64,000 bases of DNA from contig NZ_FNHH01000006.1 in assembly GCF_900103545.1 (NCBI RefSeq), positions 124,001 to 188,000 of the forward strand, given 5' to 3'. Origin of the DNA: Daejeonella rubra. GTDB taxonomy: Bacteria; Bacteroidota; Bacteroidia; Sphingobacteriales; Sphingobacteriaceae. The notes under the pieces are model-generated. The model searched no databases. It worked only from the letters and a program-made list of their open reading frames with translations, and was not told the origin of the DNA. Below, piece after piece: positions 33,418 to 42,757 of this stretch (its first letter is position 1; each line of letters opens with the position of its first letter). Made by a program: the position numbers and the translations under genes.

Positions 33418-35211
33418 TTACTTTTTTTCAGATTTTCTGACTCTGCTAACATCGTCTTTATTTATTTGATCAGAATTATTCCCCCAGCTTTTCCGAATAT
33501 AGGTTAATACCTCTGCTATCTGTTCATCGTTCAGAAAACTACCATGAGCCGGCATATTTTCACTATAAGACTGACCTTTAACCGTAATAGGACCGGATAA
33601 ACCATTAAGCACCACTTTAATCAACCTGGTTTTATCTCCGTTAACCCACTCTGAACCTTCCAATGGAGGGAAACGCGCTCCATCTCCTTTGCCATCACGC
33701 TGATGACAGGTGCCGCAATAGGTTGTATAAACTGCAGATGCAATAAGGGGCTTTCCTCTTTCAAGATCATCTTTAATGGGGTCAGGATCTTTAATATTAC
33801 TTGCGGTCTTTTTCCTGATCGCCATTTTAGCGAGTTGAGCTGTGCCAAATTTGGCCTTATCTCCCTTGAACATCACCCGCCAGATCTTTCCTTTTTCTGT
33901 TTCGCTGATGTATAAAGAACCGTCAGGACCTTCGGTTATACCCATTGGGCGGTAGCCTGCAGTATTGGCTGTCAAAACTGGATCAGACTGAATAAAACCA
34001 TCTGCAAACACTTCCCAGGGACCGGTAGCTTTTCCATTTAGCATAGGAACAAACGCGACAAAATAACCACCCTGTGGATATGGCTGACGTATAGTAGAAC
34101 CATGCAATACCACAAAAGCGCCTTTTTTATATCGTTCAGGTAGCTGATTTCCTTTGTAGAATAAAATATCGTTTGGTGCAAAGTGGCCTGGAAAACCAAC
34201 AATCGGTTGTGCGAGTTTAGCTCCGTTCCCTTGTTTGATCTTATCACCGCCATATTCAGGGTTTAATAATTTTTTCCCCTGAATCTGGTCATAATAGTAG
34301 TATGGCCATCCGCCATCGATACCCTGATCTATTTTCAGTAATTCATCAGCAGGCAGAACTGCGCTTTCCCAGGGGGAAAATAATCCGGGCCATAGCATAT
34401 GCAGATAATCTCTTCCATGAATAACAGCGTAAAGGGAATTAGTTGATCTATCCCAATCCATTCCAATGATACTTCTCATTCCGGTAGCATATCTTTTTCC
34501 TTGTGATTGTGTCTGATTGAGTTTATTTTCACTAAACTTCCATATTCCACCATGGTCGATCAAATGCGGACAACCTTCACCGGGAATTTCTGCATCAGGC
34601 TTCCCTTCACCCAAAGAACCTGGCTTACCATCTGAACATATATCAGATCCGGCACCCCAACCAACATACATGTACCCTTTACCGTCAAATGCAATTGATT
34701 TTCCCTGATGAATATGAGCTGGAGGATAATCGATTACCAGGGTATCTATCTTACTATCAGGTATTAATTGACCAGGAATGAGTTTTTGTCTGAAAACCAT
34801 CAGGTTAGAGCTGAAATAGAGATATCCATTGTGGATCTTCATTGCAGTTCCAAAGGGACCGCTTTCATATTTTGCAAATGGGCTAATGATATCTGCTTTT
34901 CCATCCTTATCTATATCTCTTAAGGCAACATTTCCATACCCATCACTACGGTTATGGAATCTGGTTTTAACATAAATATCTCCATTGCTGTTAACGGCAA
35001 GATGCCTTGCTGAACCTTTTAAACTGTCAACTACTGCAAGTGCTTCAAATCCATCAGGTAAAAAAAGACCGGCATTGTCTTTATCACCTTTCGGTAGTTG
35101 ATTGGTCTGATATAACTTAAAACCATAAACGGAGAAGATTATGGACAAAGCTGCTGCAACATGAAATTTATTGATACGCTGCTTCGGGATCGTTTGAAAG
35201 AAAGTTTTCAT
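33418..35211 (-). CDS. Membrane-anchored sorbosone-dehydrogenase-like protein with C-terminal cytochrome c (copy B)
   Basis: A 597-aa paralogue of the gene 177 bp downstream, with the same layout: hydrophobic N-terminus, beta-propeller and a C-terminal cytochrome c domain (CGTCH, SENMPAHG). By eye the two proteins agree at well over four fifths of positions, with long identical stretches in the propeller and haem domains, and differences concentrated in the N-terminal 40 residues and the last 20. The substrate is unknown. Each copy has its own upstream gap, so separate promoters and different expression are possible. Confidence 0.88.
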   Translation of the reverse strand: MKTFFQTIPKQRINKFHVAAALSIIFSVYGFKLYQTNQLPKGDKDNAGLFLPDGFEALAVVDSLKGSARHLAVNSNGDIYVKTRFHNRSDGYGNVALRDIDKDGKADIISPFAKYESGPFGTAMKIHNGYLYFSSNLMVFRQKLIPGQLIPDSKIDTLVIDYPPAHIHQGKSIAFDGKGYMYVGWGAGSDICSDGKPGSLGEGKPDAEIPGEGCPHLIDHGGIWKFSENKLNQTQSQGKRYATGMRSIIGMDWDRSTNSLYAVIHGRDYLHMLWPGLFSPWESAVLPADELLKIDQGIDGGWPYYYYDQIQGKKLLNPEYGGDKIKQGNGAKLAQPIVGFPGHFAPNDILFYKGNQLPERYKKGAFVVLHGSTIRQPYPQGGYFVAFVPMLNGKATGPWEVFADGFIQSDPVLTANTAGYRPMGITEGPDGSLYISETEKGKIWRVMFKGDKAKFGTAQLAKMAIRKKTASNIKDPDPIKDDLERGKPLIASAVYTTYCGTCHQRDGKGDGARFPPLEGSEWVNGDKTRLIKVVLNGLSGPITVKGQSYSENMPAHGSFLNDEQIAEVLTYIRKSWGNNSDQINKDDVSRVRKSEKK

Positions 35212-35330
35212 TTATTCTACTATTGTTTTTCAAAATATAAAATATGCAGGCAGAGCATATTGGAAATGTGAATCTGATACACCATTTATTATCATTAAAA
35301 TTCCTCTTTATTTTTCAATAAGCGATATCC

Positions 35331-35362
35331 CTGAGTTTGAATTATAAGGATTTCAAACCCAG
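35331..35362 (-). terminator. Imperfect hairpin after the serine hydrolase gene
   Basis: CTGAGTTTGAA (35331-35341) faces TTCAAACCCAG (35352-35362) with one mismatch in eleven pairs and a 10-nt loop. It is 26 bp beyond the stop of the minus-strand serine hydrolase. No U tract follows, so it is only a candidate. Confidence 0.4.
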
Positions 35363-35387
35363 ATAATTTATCAATTTGGATTCCCGC

Positions 35388-36536
35388 TTATTTAATAAAA
35401 TTATCATACAAACTATTGATTCCAGCCCTTAGAACATCATTGATTCCTTTGGTATAAGTTGGATTACATCCATTTGTGATCACCACGATTCCAAACTTTT
35501 CTTTGGGATTGAAAAACATAGCGCTATAAAGGCCGTATGCCGAGCCGGTATGTCCGGTCATCATTTTTCCCGGTATAAGATCTTCGCGGTTTGCAATAGC
35601 CATACCATAGCCCTCTTCTTCTGATATCTTAGTTTGCATTAAACGGGCACTTTTCTTTGACATGATCCTTTTCCCTTTGTATTTGCCAAAATTCATGTGC
35701 ATGCTCATGTATTTTGCAAGGTCTGTTGCAGAGATCTTCATACCACCTGTAGGAGAAAATATCGGGGTGCTGTATCCCATGACATAGTTTTTTATTTCCT
35801 CTCTTCTTGGAGCGTAGGCTAAAGGTGAGGGACTTAATTTCTTTGTTGTTGAATTATATTCATGCAAAGTGGCGAAACGGTTTGCATCCAATGAATCAAC
35901 ATTGTATCCCCCATATAAACCCAGAGGATTTAAGATGTGATTTTTTACATAATTATCGAACCGCTCTCCTGAATATTTTTCAATAACTGTTCCGATCATA
36001 TTATAGTTCAGGTTACAGTAGCGGTAATCAGTTCCGGGTGCATAATCGCTGAAGCATTTCTTCCAATCCGGATTTTTTGCCGGATTTATTGCGTCAAGAG
36101 TGAAATATCCCTGGCTATCATTGATGCTGGATGTATGGGATAGCAACATTTTTAAAGTGATCACTTTTTCAGGAAACCGGGGATTTCTAACTTTGAAGCC
36201 TACCAGGTCGCTGATATCATCATCAATAGATAATTTACCAGCCTCAATCAGCTGCATAATTGATGTTGCCGAGAATGATTTTGAAATAGATGCAATTCGA
36301 AATATATTTTCATTAGTCAAAGGAGCATTGGTCGTGTTATCTTTTGTACCAAAAGAATGGGTATAAATAATATTCCCCTTCTTTACTACCGCTACTGAAA
36401 GTCCGACTACGTCGAGTCTTTTCATAATTTCCTGTATATCGGCTTCTGCTTTTTCATTTTGTGCTAAACCCGGCAGAGAAAGACAAAAAAGAAGGGTAAT
36501 TGTAAAAAAGGACTTAATTAAAGTGGTTCTGATCAT
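35388..36536 (-). CDS. Exported class C beta-lactamase-like serine hydrolase
   Basis: A 382-aa penicillin-binding-protein-like hydrolase with a signal peptide (about residues 1-25, LPGLAQ). The catalytic motifs are Ser-x-x-Lys as SISK (in FRIASISKSFSA), Tyr-x-Asn as YCN (in DYRYCNLNYNMIG) and HTG near residue 340 (TGHTGSAYGL), replacing KTG. This layout is shared by esterases, peptidases and beta-lactamases of the family, so a role in antibiotic resistance cannot be claimed. It stands alone, divergent from the symporter gene with 216 bp between. Confidence 0.88.
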   Translation of the reverse strand: MIRTTLIKSFFTITLLFCLSLPGLAQNEKAEADIQEIMKRLDVVGLSVAVVKKGNIIYTHSFGTKDNTTNAPLTNENIFRIASISKSFSATSIMQLIEAGKLSIDDDISDLVGFKVRNPRFPEKVITLKMLLSHTSSINDSQGYFTLDAINPAKNPDWKKCFSDYAPGTDYRYCNLNYNMIGTVIEKYSGERFDNYVKNHILNPLGLYGGYNVDSLDANRFATLHEYNSTTKKLSPSPLAYAPRREEIKNYVMGYSTPIFSPTGGMKISATDLAKYMSMHMNFGKYKGKRIMSKKSARLMQTKISEEEGYGMAIANREDLIPGKMMTGHTGSAYGLYSAMFFNPKEKFGIVVITNGCNPTYTKGINDVLRAGINSLYDNFIK

Positions 36537-36752
36537 GATCTATATATTTGAACTAAAACTAACCATAATTTTTTACAGAAACCCTCATACGACGTATTGC
36601 TGCAAGTTTTAATGATTTCTGCTAAAGTGTACCTAAAGGTGATAAATTATTGAAAGACTTCTATGGATAGTAAAAATTAAAGAAATGAATTACATTAGAA
36701 TCATATTTGAATAAATTGATATTTCCGGTATCCCTGATTTAATACCTACAAT

Positions 36753-38447
36753 ATGAGCCCTAATATTGATACCATAGTGATCTTTGTTTTTTCTGCATTT
36801 GTATTATGCATAGGACTTGTTTTTTCAAGAACTGGAATAAACTTAAAATCCTTTTTTGCAGGAGGAGAGTCCGTCCCATGGTTTATCGGAGGTTTGTCTC
36901 TCTTCATGAGCTTTTTTTCAGCGGGCACTTTTGTAGCGTGGGGTTCAATAGCTTATAAATATGGTTGGGTGGCCATCACAATTCAATGGACCATGTGTAT
37001 TGGAGCCATCATAAGCGGAATGTACCTGGCTCCGCTTTGGAAATCAACCGGAAATTTAACTGCTGCTGAATTTATTAAGGAACGATTGGGCCTTCGCGTA
37101 CAGAAGACCTATATCTACATATTTATGCTAGTTTCCTTATTTATAAAAGGAACAGTTCTGTATCCGGTCGCTAAATTGGTTAGCGGATCTTTGGGGTATC
37201 CTCTTGTGCCTTCAACTATTGTTTTAGGGATATTTATGATAACCTACACAGCAGTTGGTGGTTTATGGGCGGTGATGGTAACCGATATTTTGCAGTTTGT
37301 TATACTAACTGCTGCAGTTCTTATTATTCTGCCACTGGCTTTTGATGCCGCAGGGGGAGCTGCTCAATTTCAGGCAAATGCACAGGAAAGCTTTTTTGAC
37401 CTGCTCAACGGAGAGTTTACCCTGGGCTTTATCATTGCATTTACTCTTTACCATATTTTTTATATCGGTGGAAACTGGACCTTTGTTCAACGTTACACAA
37501 GTGTTAAGGATAATAAATCGGCAAAGAAGGTCGCATACCTTTTTGCTGCCCTGTATCTGATAAGTCCGGTATTGTGGATGTTGCCCCCAATGATCTACAA
37601 AACAATTAACCCATCTTTAACTGGTCTGGATACTGAAAATGCATATTTGATGATTTGCCAGCTGGTACTTCCTCCGGGTTTATTAGGTCTGATGCTTACC
37701 GGGATGTATTTTTCTACTTCTGCATCAGCAAATACGACCTTGAACGTGGTTTCGGCAGTTTTTACAAATGATATCTACAAGGGCAGGATAAACCCTGAAG
37801 CCAGCGACCGCAAATTAATGAAGATCGCCAGGTTATCATCATGGTTGATCGGTATTGGGATGATCCTCATAGCTTTGCTTGTACCATTTATTGGTGGCCT
37901 GGTGAATGTTACTATCAGTGTAGGTGCAATTACAGGCGGACCGATACTTGCTCCTCCAATTTGGGCCTTGTTTTCTAAAAGACTGAATGGAAGAGATACG
38001 CTTATTATTACTTATGTAAGTCTGGGTATTAATTTGCTGTTTAAGATCGTTCTTCCTTTCATGATTGAATTTAAGCTTAGTCGTGCTGAAGAAATGCTGG
38101 TAGGAGTCGGTATTCCTTTGATATTATTAATTGCCAATGAGCTCCGTGGATATTATAAAGCTTATATCAGTCCGCAGTATATTGATTTTCAGGTACTTAA
38201 AAATAACAGGATAGCCCAAAAGGCAAATTTGAGTGCAGAAGAAGTCAGTGAATCTTTAAAGCAAAATAAGTTCGGTTTGAAAATTACTGCTTTTGCACTT
38301 GCATTTACCGCCTTTCTATTGATGGTCTTAGGACTTGTAACCGGTCAAAATATTGGCTTGCTAAGTTCAATTGCCTTTATTATTCTTGTTTTATCAATAA
38401 TTCCATGGAGAGCATCACAAAAGATCCTTGTTCATTCAGCTGATTAA
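36753..38447 (+). CDS. Sodium:solute symporter (SSS family)
   Basis: A 564-aa inner-membrane transporter with about 13-14 hydrophobic segments. Family features are SFFAGGESVPWFIGGLSLFMSFFSAGTFVAWGSIAYKYGW near the N-terminus, the TAAEFIKERLG loop, TYTAVGGLWAVMVTDILQFV, and the sodium-site helix GMYFSTSASANTTLNVVSAVF. It probably drives uptake of a sugar, sugar acid or similar solute with Na+. The FAD-dependent oxidoreductase gene starts 34 bp downstream, so the pair is likely to import and then oxidise the same compound. Confidence 0.92.
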   Translation: MSPNIDTIVIFVFSAFVLCIGLVFSRTGINLKSFFAGGESVPWFIGGLSLFMSFFSAGTFVAWGSIAYKYGWVAITIQWTMCIGAIISGMYLAPLWKSTGNLTAAEFIKERLGLRVQKTYIYIFMLVSLFIKGTVLYPVAKLVSGSLGYPLVPSTIVLGIFMITYTAVGGLWAVMVTDILQFVILTAAVLIILPLAFDAAGGAAQFQANAQESFFDLLNGEFTLGFIIAFTLYHIFYIGGNWTFVQRYTSVKDNKSAKKVAYLFAALYLISPVLWMLPPMIYKTINPSLTGLDTENAYLMICQLVLPPGLLGLMLTGMYFSTSASANTTLNVVSAVFTNDIYKGRINPEASDRKLMKIARLSSWLIGIGMILIALLVPFIGGLVNVTISVGAITGGPILAPPIWALFSKRLNGRDTLIITYVSLGINLLFKIVLPFMIEFKLSRAEEMLVGVGIPLILLIANELRGYYKAYISPQYIDFQVLKNNRIAQKANLSAEEVSESLKQNKFGLKITAFALAFTAFLLMVLGLVTGQNIGLLSSIAFIILVLSIIPWRASQKILVHSAD

Positions 38448-38481
38448 TTTAAGTTATCGTTGTAATTAAAATATTATAGAT

Positions 38482-40758
38482 ATGGTTAAGAGTGAGTTTT
38501 CTTCTGCCGGACGTTCAGTAAAAGAACTGGCCTTACATGCTGATCTTGTTTTTGTTGGGGGAGGAATTGCCGGAACCTGTGGCGCCATTGCAGCAGCCAG
38601 AGAAGGTCTGAAAGTTATTTTGGTGCAAGACAGGCCCGTTCTTGGTGGAAATGCATCCAGTGAAGTGAGGTTATGGATTCTTGGAGCAACCTCCAGCATG
38701 GGTAATAATAACCGCTGGTCAAGGGAGGGTGGAGTATTGAATGAAATTTTGGTTGAAAACATGTATCGCAATCCGGATGGAAATGCAATAATACTCGATA
38801 CGATTTTGCTTGAAATGGTTAAAAACGAAAGCAATATCACGCTTCTGTTAAATTCTGCGGTATATGAAGTTGTCAAATCATCACCTGATACAATACAAGA
38901 AGTTATTGCCTTCTGCAGCCAGAATTCAACCAGATATATTTTATCAGCCCCTTATTTTTGTGATGCTTCAGGTGATGGGATCGTTGCTTTTCAGTCCGGA
39001 GCTGCCTTCAGAATGGGAGCGGAGGCGAAGGATGAGTTTGATGAAGGTTTTGCACCTGATAAGGAATATGGCGAGCTTCTCGGTCATTCCATCTATTTCT
39101 TCACAAAGGATATGGGAAGGCTGATCACGTTCACGGCACCCTCCTATGCACTTAAAGATGTGAGTTCGATAGTAAAATACCGCTCCTACGAGCTCAGTGA
39201 TCATGGTTGTAAATTATGGTGGCTGGAGTACGGGGGGAGGCTGGATACGGTACATCAAACTGAAGAAATAAAATGGGAGTTATGGAAAATAATTTATGGT
39301 ATTTGGGATCATGTAAAGAATTCAGGAAAATACCCTGAGGCTGAAAATTTAACTTTAGAGTGGGTAGGGCATATTCCGGGTAAACGCGAAAGCAGGAGAT
39401 TTGAAGGAGACTATATACTTTCCCAGAAGGATGTTGTAGAGCAGCGTGATCATGCAGATGCTGTTTCTTATGGAGGTTGGTCATTGGATCTGCATCCTGC
39501 TGATGGAGTTTTCAGCGAAAGGCCCGGATGTAATCAATGGCATTCTAAAGGAGTATACCAGATCCCATTACGTTGTCTGTACAGTAAAAATATTAAAAAT
39601 CTCTGGCTGGCCGGTCGGATAATCAGTGCAAGTCATGTTGCTTTTGGATCATCAAGAGTAATGGCAACGGTTGCTTATACTGCACAGGTTCTGGGACTTG
39701 CCACTCAATATTGCCTTAAAAACAATATTAGTCCTGCTGAATTGGCAAATTCTTCAAAAGTGAAGGAGTTACAGCAGGGGCTCTTGCAAGAGGGCCATTT
39801 TATTCCTGGAGTAGAGCCTGTAATTACTAATTTATCTAATAATGCAATCCTAACAGCCAGCAGTGAGTATAAGCTTGCTGAATTAAAATCAAATGGCGAT
39901 TGGCATAAACTTGATTATTCAACCGCTCAGTTATTGCCACTTAGTAAGGGGGGTAAAATAAAGATTGGTATTGAGCTGGATGCAGATGCTGATACAAATC
40001 TTACTTTTCAACTCAGAACAAGCCGGAAGCCTATCAATTATTCACCAGAGGTAATACTTGAAAGTATTGAATTAAGCATTGAAAAGGGAATAAATGGAGT
40101 CGAAATTGAATTCAATACACTGATTGAAAATGATCAGTATGTTTTTTTCTGCATCCTTAAAAATGAACTTGTATCGTTCAAAACAAGTAAAATGTTCCTC
40201 ACCGGCACCATGATGCTGATGAACAGATATAATAAAGCCGTTGCAACCAGTGGTGTTCAATTGCCTCCGGATGGAATAGGAATAGATTCGTTTGAGTTCT
40301 GGCTCCCTTCGCGCCGCCCCGCTCATCAGAATATGGCATTGAAGATTAGCCCGGCACTTGAACCCTTCAAGGTTTCAAATCTGAACAGTGGTATTTGCCG
40401 CCCAACAAACCGAACAAATGCATGGGTAGCCGATATAAATGATAAAAGTCCATCAGTAACATTAAGCTGGAAAGAGCCAATTGAGATCAGTCGTATTGTT
40501 CTATTTTTTGACTCAGACTTTGATCATCCTTTAGAATCAACCTTGAGGGTACACCCGGAACGGGTAGTACCACATACAGTGAATAATTATAAAATAATGG
40601 ATGCAAAAGGAATGCTTATTTATGAGAGAACGGGCAATTATCAGACAATTAATGAAGTGAATTTTGATATTAAACTTAAAACAAGTGCGATAACTTTATA
40701 TCTGGAGCATCCATCTTCAAATTTACCTGCAGCACTATTTGAAGTTCAGGTTTATTAG
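38482..40758 (+). CDS. FAD-dependent oxidoreductase with C-terminal discoidin-like domain
   Basis: A 758-aa protein without a signal peptide. An FAD-binding Rossmann motif lies near the N-terminus (LVFVGGGIAGTCGAIAAARE, then VILVQDRPVLGGNASSEVRLWI), as in the PF12831 group. FCDASGDG and the NLWLAGRIISASHVAFGSSRVMATVAYTAQV segment complete the flavin domain (to about residue 440). The remaining 300 residues look like beta-sandwich domains. The last (about 640-758, NAWVADINDKSPSVTLSWKEPIEISRIVLFFDSDFD) resembles a discoidin/galactose-binding fold. The substrate is not known; the symporter upstream suggests an imported sugar derivative. Confidence 0.85.
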   Translation: MVKSEFSSAGRSVKELALHADLVFVGGGIAGTCGAIAAAREGLKVILVQDRPVLGGNASSEVRLWILGATSSMGNNNRWSREGGVLNEILVENMYRNPDGNAIILDTILLEMVKNESNITLLLNSAVYEVVKSSPDTIQEVIAFCSQNSTRYILSAPYFCDASGDGIVAFQSGAAFRMGAEAKDEFDEGFAPDKEYGELLGHSIYFFTKDMGRLITFTAPSYALKDVSSIVKYRSYELSDHGCKLWWLEYGGRLDTVHQTEEIKWELWKIIYGIWDHVKNSGKYPEAENLTLEWVGHIPGKRESRRFEGDYILSQKDVVEQRDHADAVSYGGWSLDLHPADGVFSERPGCNQWHSKGVYQIPLRCLYSKNIKNLWLAGRIISASHVAFGSSRVMATVAYTAQVLGLATQYCLKNNISPAELANSSKVKELQQGLLQEGHFIPGVEPVITNLSNNAILTASSEYKLAELKSNGDWHKLDYSTAQLLPLSKGGKIKIGIELDADADTNLTFQLRTSRKPINYSPEVILESIELSIEKGINGVEIEFNTLIENDQYVFFCILKNELVSFKTSKMFLTGTMMLMNRYNKAVATSGVQLPPDGIGIDSFEFWLPSRRPAHQNMALKISPALEPFKVSNLNSGICRPTNRTNAWVADINDKSPSVTLSWKEPIEISRIVLFFDSDFDHPLESTLRVHPERVVPHTVNNYKIMDAKGMLIYERTGNYQTINEVNFDIKLKTSAITLYLEHPSSNLPAALFEVQVY

Positions 40759-40781
40759 AAATCAGGGAATTTATGGGTCAA

Positions 40782-41981
40782 TCAGGCTGTTTGCTCAATT
40801 ATATTTTCAATTGCATCGCTAAATTCAATTTGAACGGTAGTTCCAAGATCAACCTTGCTTTTAACCCTGATCGTACCATTCATTTTATCTAAATAGTATC
40901 GAACGATATGCAATCCAAGGCCGGTTCCCTGTATTTGCCTGGCATTTGATCCTCTGAAAAACGGACTGAATAATTGTTTTTGATCTTCTTTAGAAATTCC
41001 GCAACCGTGGTCTTTTATTCTAAGCACAAATTTATGATCAATATTTTTACTGTAGACGGAAATTTTTGTGTCTTCAGGTGAGAATTTTATGGAATTGGAT
41101 AAGAGATTGATTAGCAGATGTTTGAAAATGCCAGCATCTACAAATAAATTTGTTTCACCCACATGTCTGTACATGATGGATTGTCCTTTTTTTAGTAGTC
41201 CGCTCAATTCGTCAATAGTTTCCTTAATATGAGCTTTTGAGTTAAAGTTTGTTTTATGAAGCCTTAATTTGCCTTCTTCTATTTTACTTAAAGATAAAAA
41301 GTCGTTAATGATATCTCTTAATAAATTAACTGCTGAAACAATATGCCTTACCTGTTCTTCTCTATTGGCCTGATCTTCAGATTTTTCAAATTTCGAAATA
41401 ATAAAAGCAGAAGAAAGGATTACACTCAGGGGTGTCCGGAATTCATGGGATGCTAAATTGAGATATTGTGTTCGGAGTTCATTTAGCTTTTTTTCCTTTT
41501 CAAGTAATTTAACTAAATGCTCTTCTATTTTTTTAAGTTCCGAAATTTCTTTTGCTACAAAAACATAGGCAGTTATTTCAAAAGAGTCATTGTCTTTAGC
41601 TGTTTTGAAGATATTCAATAAAACTGAAAATTTTGATCCATCTTTTCGAACCATATTAAGTTCCATTTCATGTCCATCTCCAAATTCTGTTATTAATGCA
41701 TACAAACAATGTTCTCGTTTGTATTTGGAATCGAAGTCTTGAATCTGACTTTCTGCCTTTCGCAGTAATTCTTCCTTGTCAAAAAAATCATCTGCTATCA
41801 TTTGTCCAATCACTTCATCCGGAGAATAACCCAGATTCTTTTCTGCATAGGGGTTAAACATTTGAATTACGCATTCCTTATTGGTGATGAACACGATTGT
41901 TTCAACATTATTCCAAATGTTTTCCAGTATAACCTTTGGTTGATTACCTTCAATTGTAATTTCTCTATTTTCTCTTTTCAT
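40782..41981 (-). CDS. PAS-domain sensor histidine kinase
   Basis: A 399-aa cytoplasmic sensor kinase with no membrane segment. A PAS domain covers about residues 15-150 (ETIVFITNKECVIQMFNPYAEKNLGYSPDEVIGQ). The HisKA dimerisation helix has the phosphorylation site His in LASHEFRTPLSVILSSAF. The ATPase domain shows N-box NLLSNSIKFSP, DHGCGISKEDQ and GTGLGLHIVRYYLDKMNG. No response regulator is adjacent, so it is an orphan kinase here. It converges on the FAD oxidoreductase gene with a 23-bp gap. Confidence 0.93.
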   Translation of the reverse strand: MKRENREITIEGNQPKVILENIWNNVETIVFITNKECVIQMFNPYAEKNLGYSPDEVIGQMIADDFFDKEELLRKAESQIQDFDSKYKREHCLYALITEFGDGHEMELNMVRKDGSKFSVLLNIFKTAKDNDSFEITAYVFVAKEISELKKIEEHLVKLLEKEKKLNELRTQYLNLASHEFRTPLSVILSSAFIISKFEKSEDQANREEQVRHIVSAVNLLRDIINDFLSLSKIEEGKLRLHKTNFNSKAHIKETIDELSGLLKKGQSIMYRHVGETNLFVDAGIFKHLLINLLSNSIKFSPEDTKISVYSKNIDHKFVLRIKDHGCGISKEDQKQLFSPFFRGSNARQIQGTGLGLHIVRYYLDKMNGTIRVKSKVDLGTTVQIEFSDAIENIIEQTA

Positions 41982-42535
41982 TTTGGCTGCAACCTTAATT
42001 GGAGTTTAAAATGATATTTTTAGTAGAAACACTAGTTTATTCTCCGGGTTTATATCCTGTTATTATCTGATTTTAACTGAAAGAGTGATAAATGAAAATT
42101 CCGCAATGCTGATTCCAAATTTAATATTGCCCCCAATACTACATATACGGTTTCCCGTATTTGTAAGACTTTTCTTAAACATTATACCTTTGGAAATCTC
42201 TATCTTACAGATCAATCCTTCTTGTTTATTTTCTTTTTTTGCCTTATTGATACTTTATTTCTAATGCATCCAATACTAACTGAAAGCCTGTTTAATAACG
42301 GTTCTGATGTTAAAATTTAATTCTGGACAAGAATACAAAGTCTGTTGCTTTTTCAAAAAATGAAGAAGATTTTTTAGTGGTCTATAAACTGGTGTATAGA
42401 AAGTATATAAGTTAAAATATAGATTAATTATCAGTGGGTGTTGGAGAATCGTGATCTTAATCTTTGCCATTTTTGTAAAGAAATAATGTAAAGTATGTGT
42501 TGAAAGACGTTTTAGAGTTTCATTGACAAGTACAT
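41982..42535. other. Gene-free region upstream of the histidine kinase
   Basis: A 554-bp A/T-rich stretch. It contains two adjacent small palindromes, TATTG-CCCC-CAATA (42125-42138) and ATACGG-TTTC-CCGTAT (42145-42160), and a TCTATA-N8-TATAGA repeat (42381-42400). These could be operator sites for the kinase gene. Near its right end are two TGTAAA hexamers (42474 and 42487) that belong to the cluster described upstream of the polysaccharide locus. No convincing coding region is seen. Confidence 0.45.
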
Positions 42536-42757
42536 TTATATTTCGATCGGAATAACTATAAAATCTTTTTGATCACAATTAAGTTTAAAGATCACTTTAT
42601 CCAGATAATCCATCGTGAAATTAACTTTGCCGTTTTCAAGACGCCAGACGTACTGTCTGTCTACTTCAAGTAAATCAGCCAATTGCTTTTGTGTAAAATC
42701 CCTTTCTTTTCTTCGGGATTTTATCATTGTTCCTATTACTTCTTTTGAGCTCTTCAT
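42536..42757 (-). CDS. Small XRE/HipB-like helix-turn-helix regulator
   Basis: A 73-aa DNA-binding protein. Residues about 10-63 form a single HTH_3 domain (IKSRRKERDFTQKQLADLLEVDRQYVWRLENGKVNFTMDYLDKVI). The form is close to HipB-type antitoxins, but there is no HipA-like kinase beside it, so it is an orphan. It is divergent from the polysaccharide operon across 675 bp. The surroundings carry an unusual number of TGTAAA/TTTACA hexamers, which could be its operators. Regulation of the polysaccharide locus is inference from position. Confidence 0.87.
   Translation of the reverse strand: MKSSKEVIGTMIKSRRKERDFTQKQLADLLEVDRQYVWRLENGKVNFTMDYLDKVIFKLNCDQKDFIVIPIEI

Larger units (their letters stand above)
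31444..35211 (-). repeat. Tandem gene duplication
   Basis: The coding regions 31444-33240 and 33418-35211 are direct repeats of about 1.79 kb that remain similar also at the DNA level, with identical runs over parts of the propeller and haem domains. The 177-bp spacer does not look like the sequence upstream of the second copy, so the duplication covered mainly the coding part or the spacers have diverged. Confidence 0.85.

Noticed and set aside
35388..36536. Class C beta-lactamase as an antibiotic-resistance gene
   Set aside because: The family includes many esterases and peptidases, the third motif is HTG and not KTG, and no AmpR-like regulator is adjacent.
42276..42470. A 64-codon open frame on the minus strand in the gap before the HTH gene
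   Set aside because: Its composition is that of random A/T-rich DNA (many I, L, N, F, Y), it has no family-like motif and no ribosome-binding site, and it ignores the palindromes around it.
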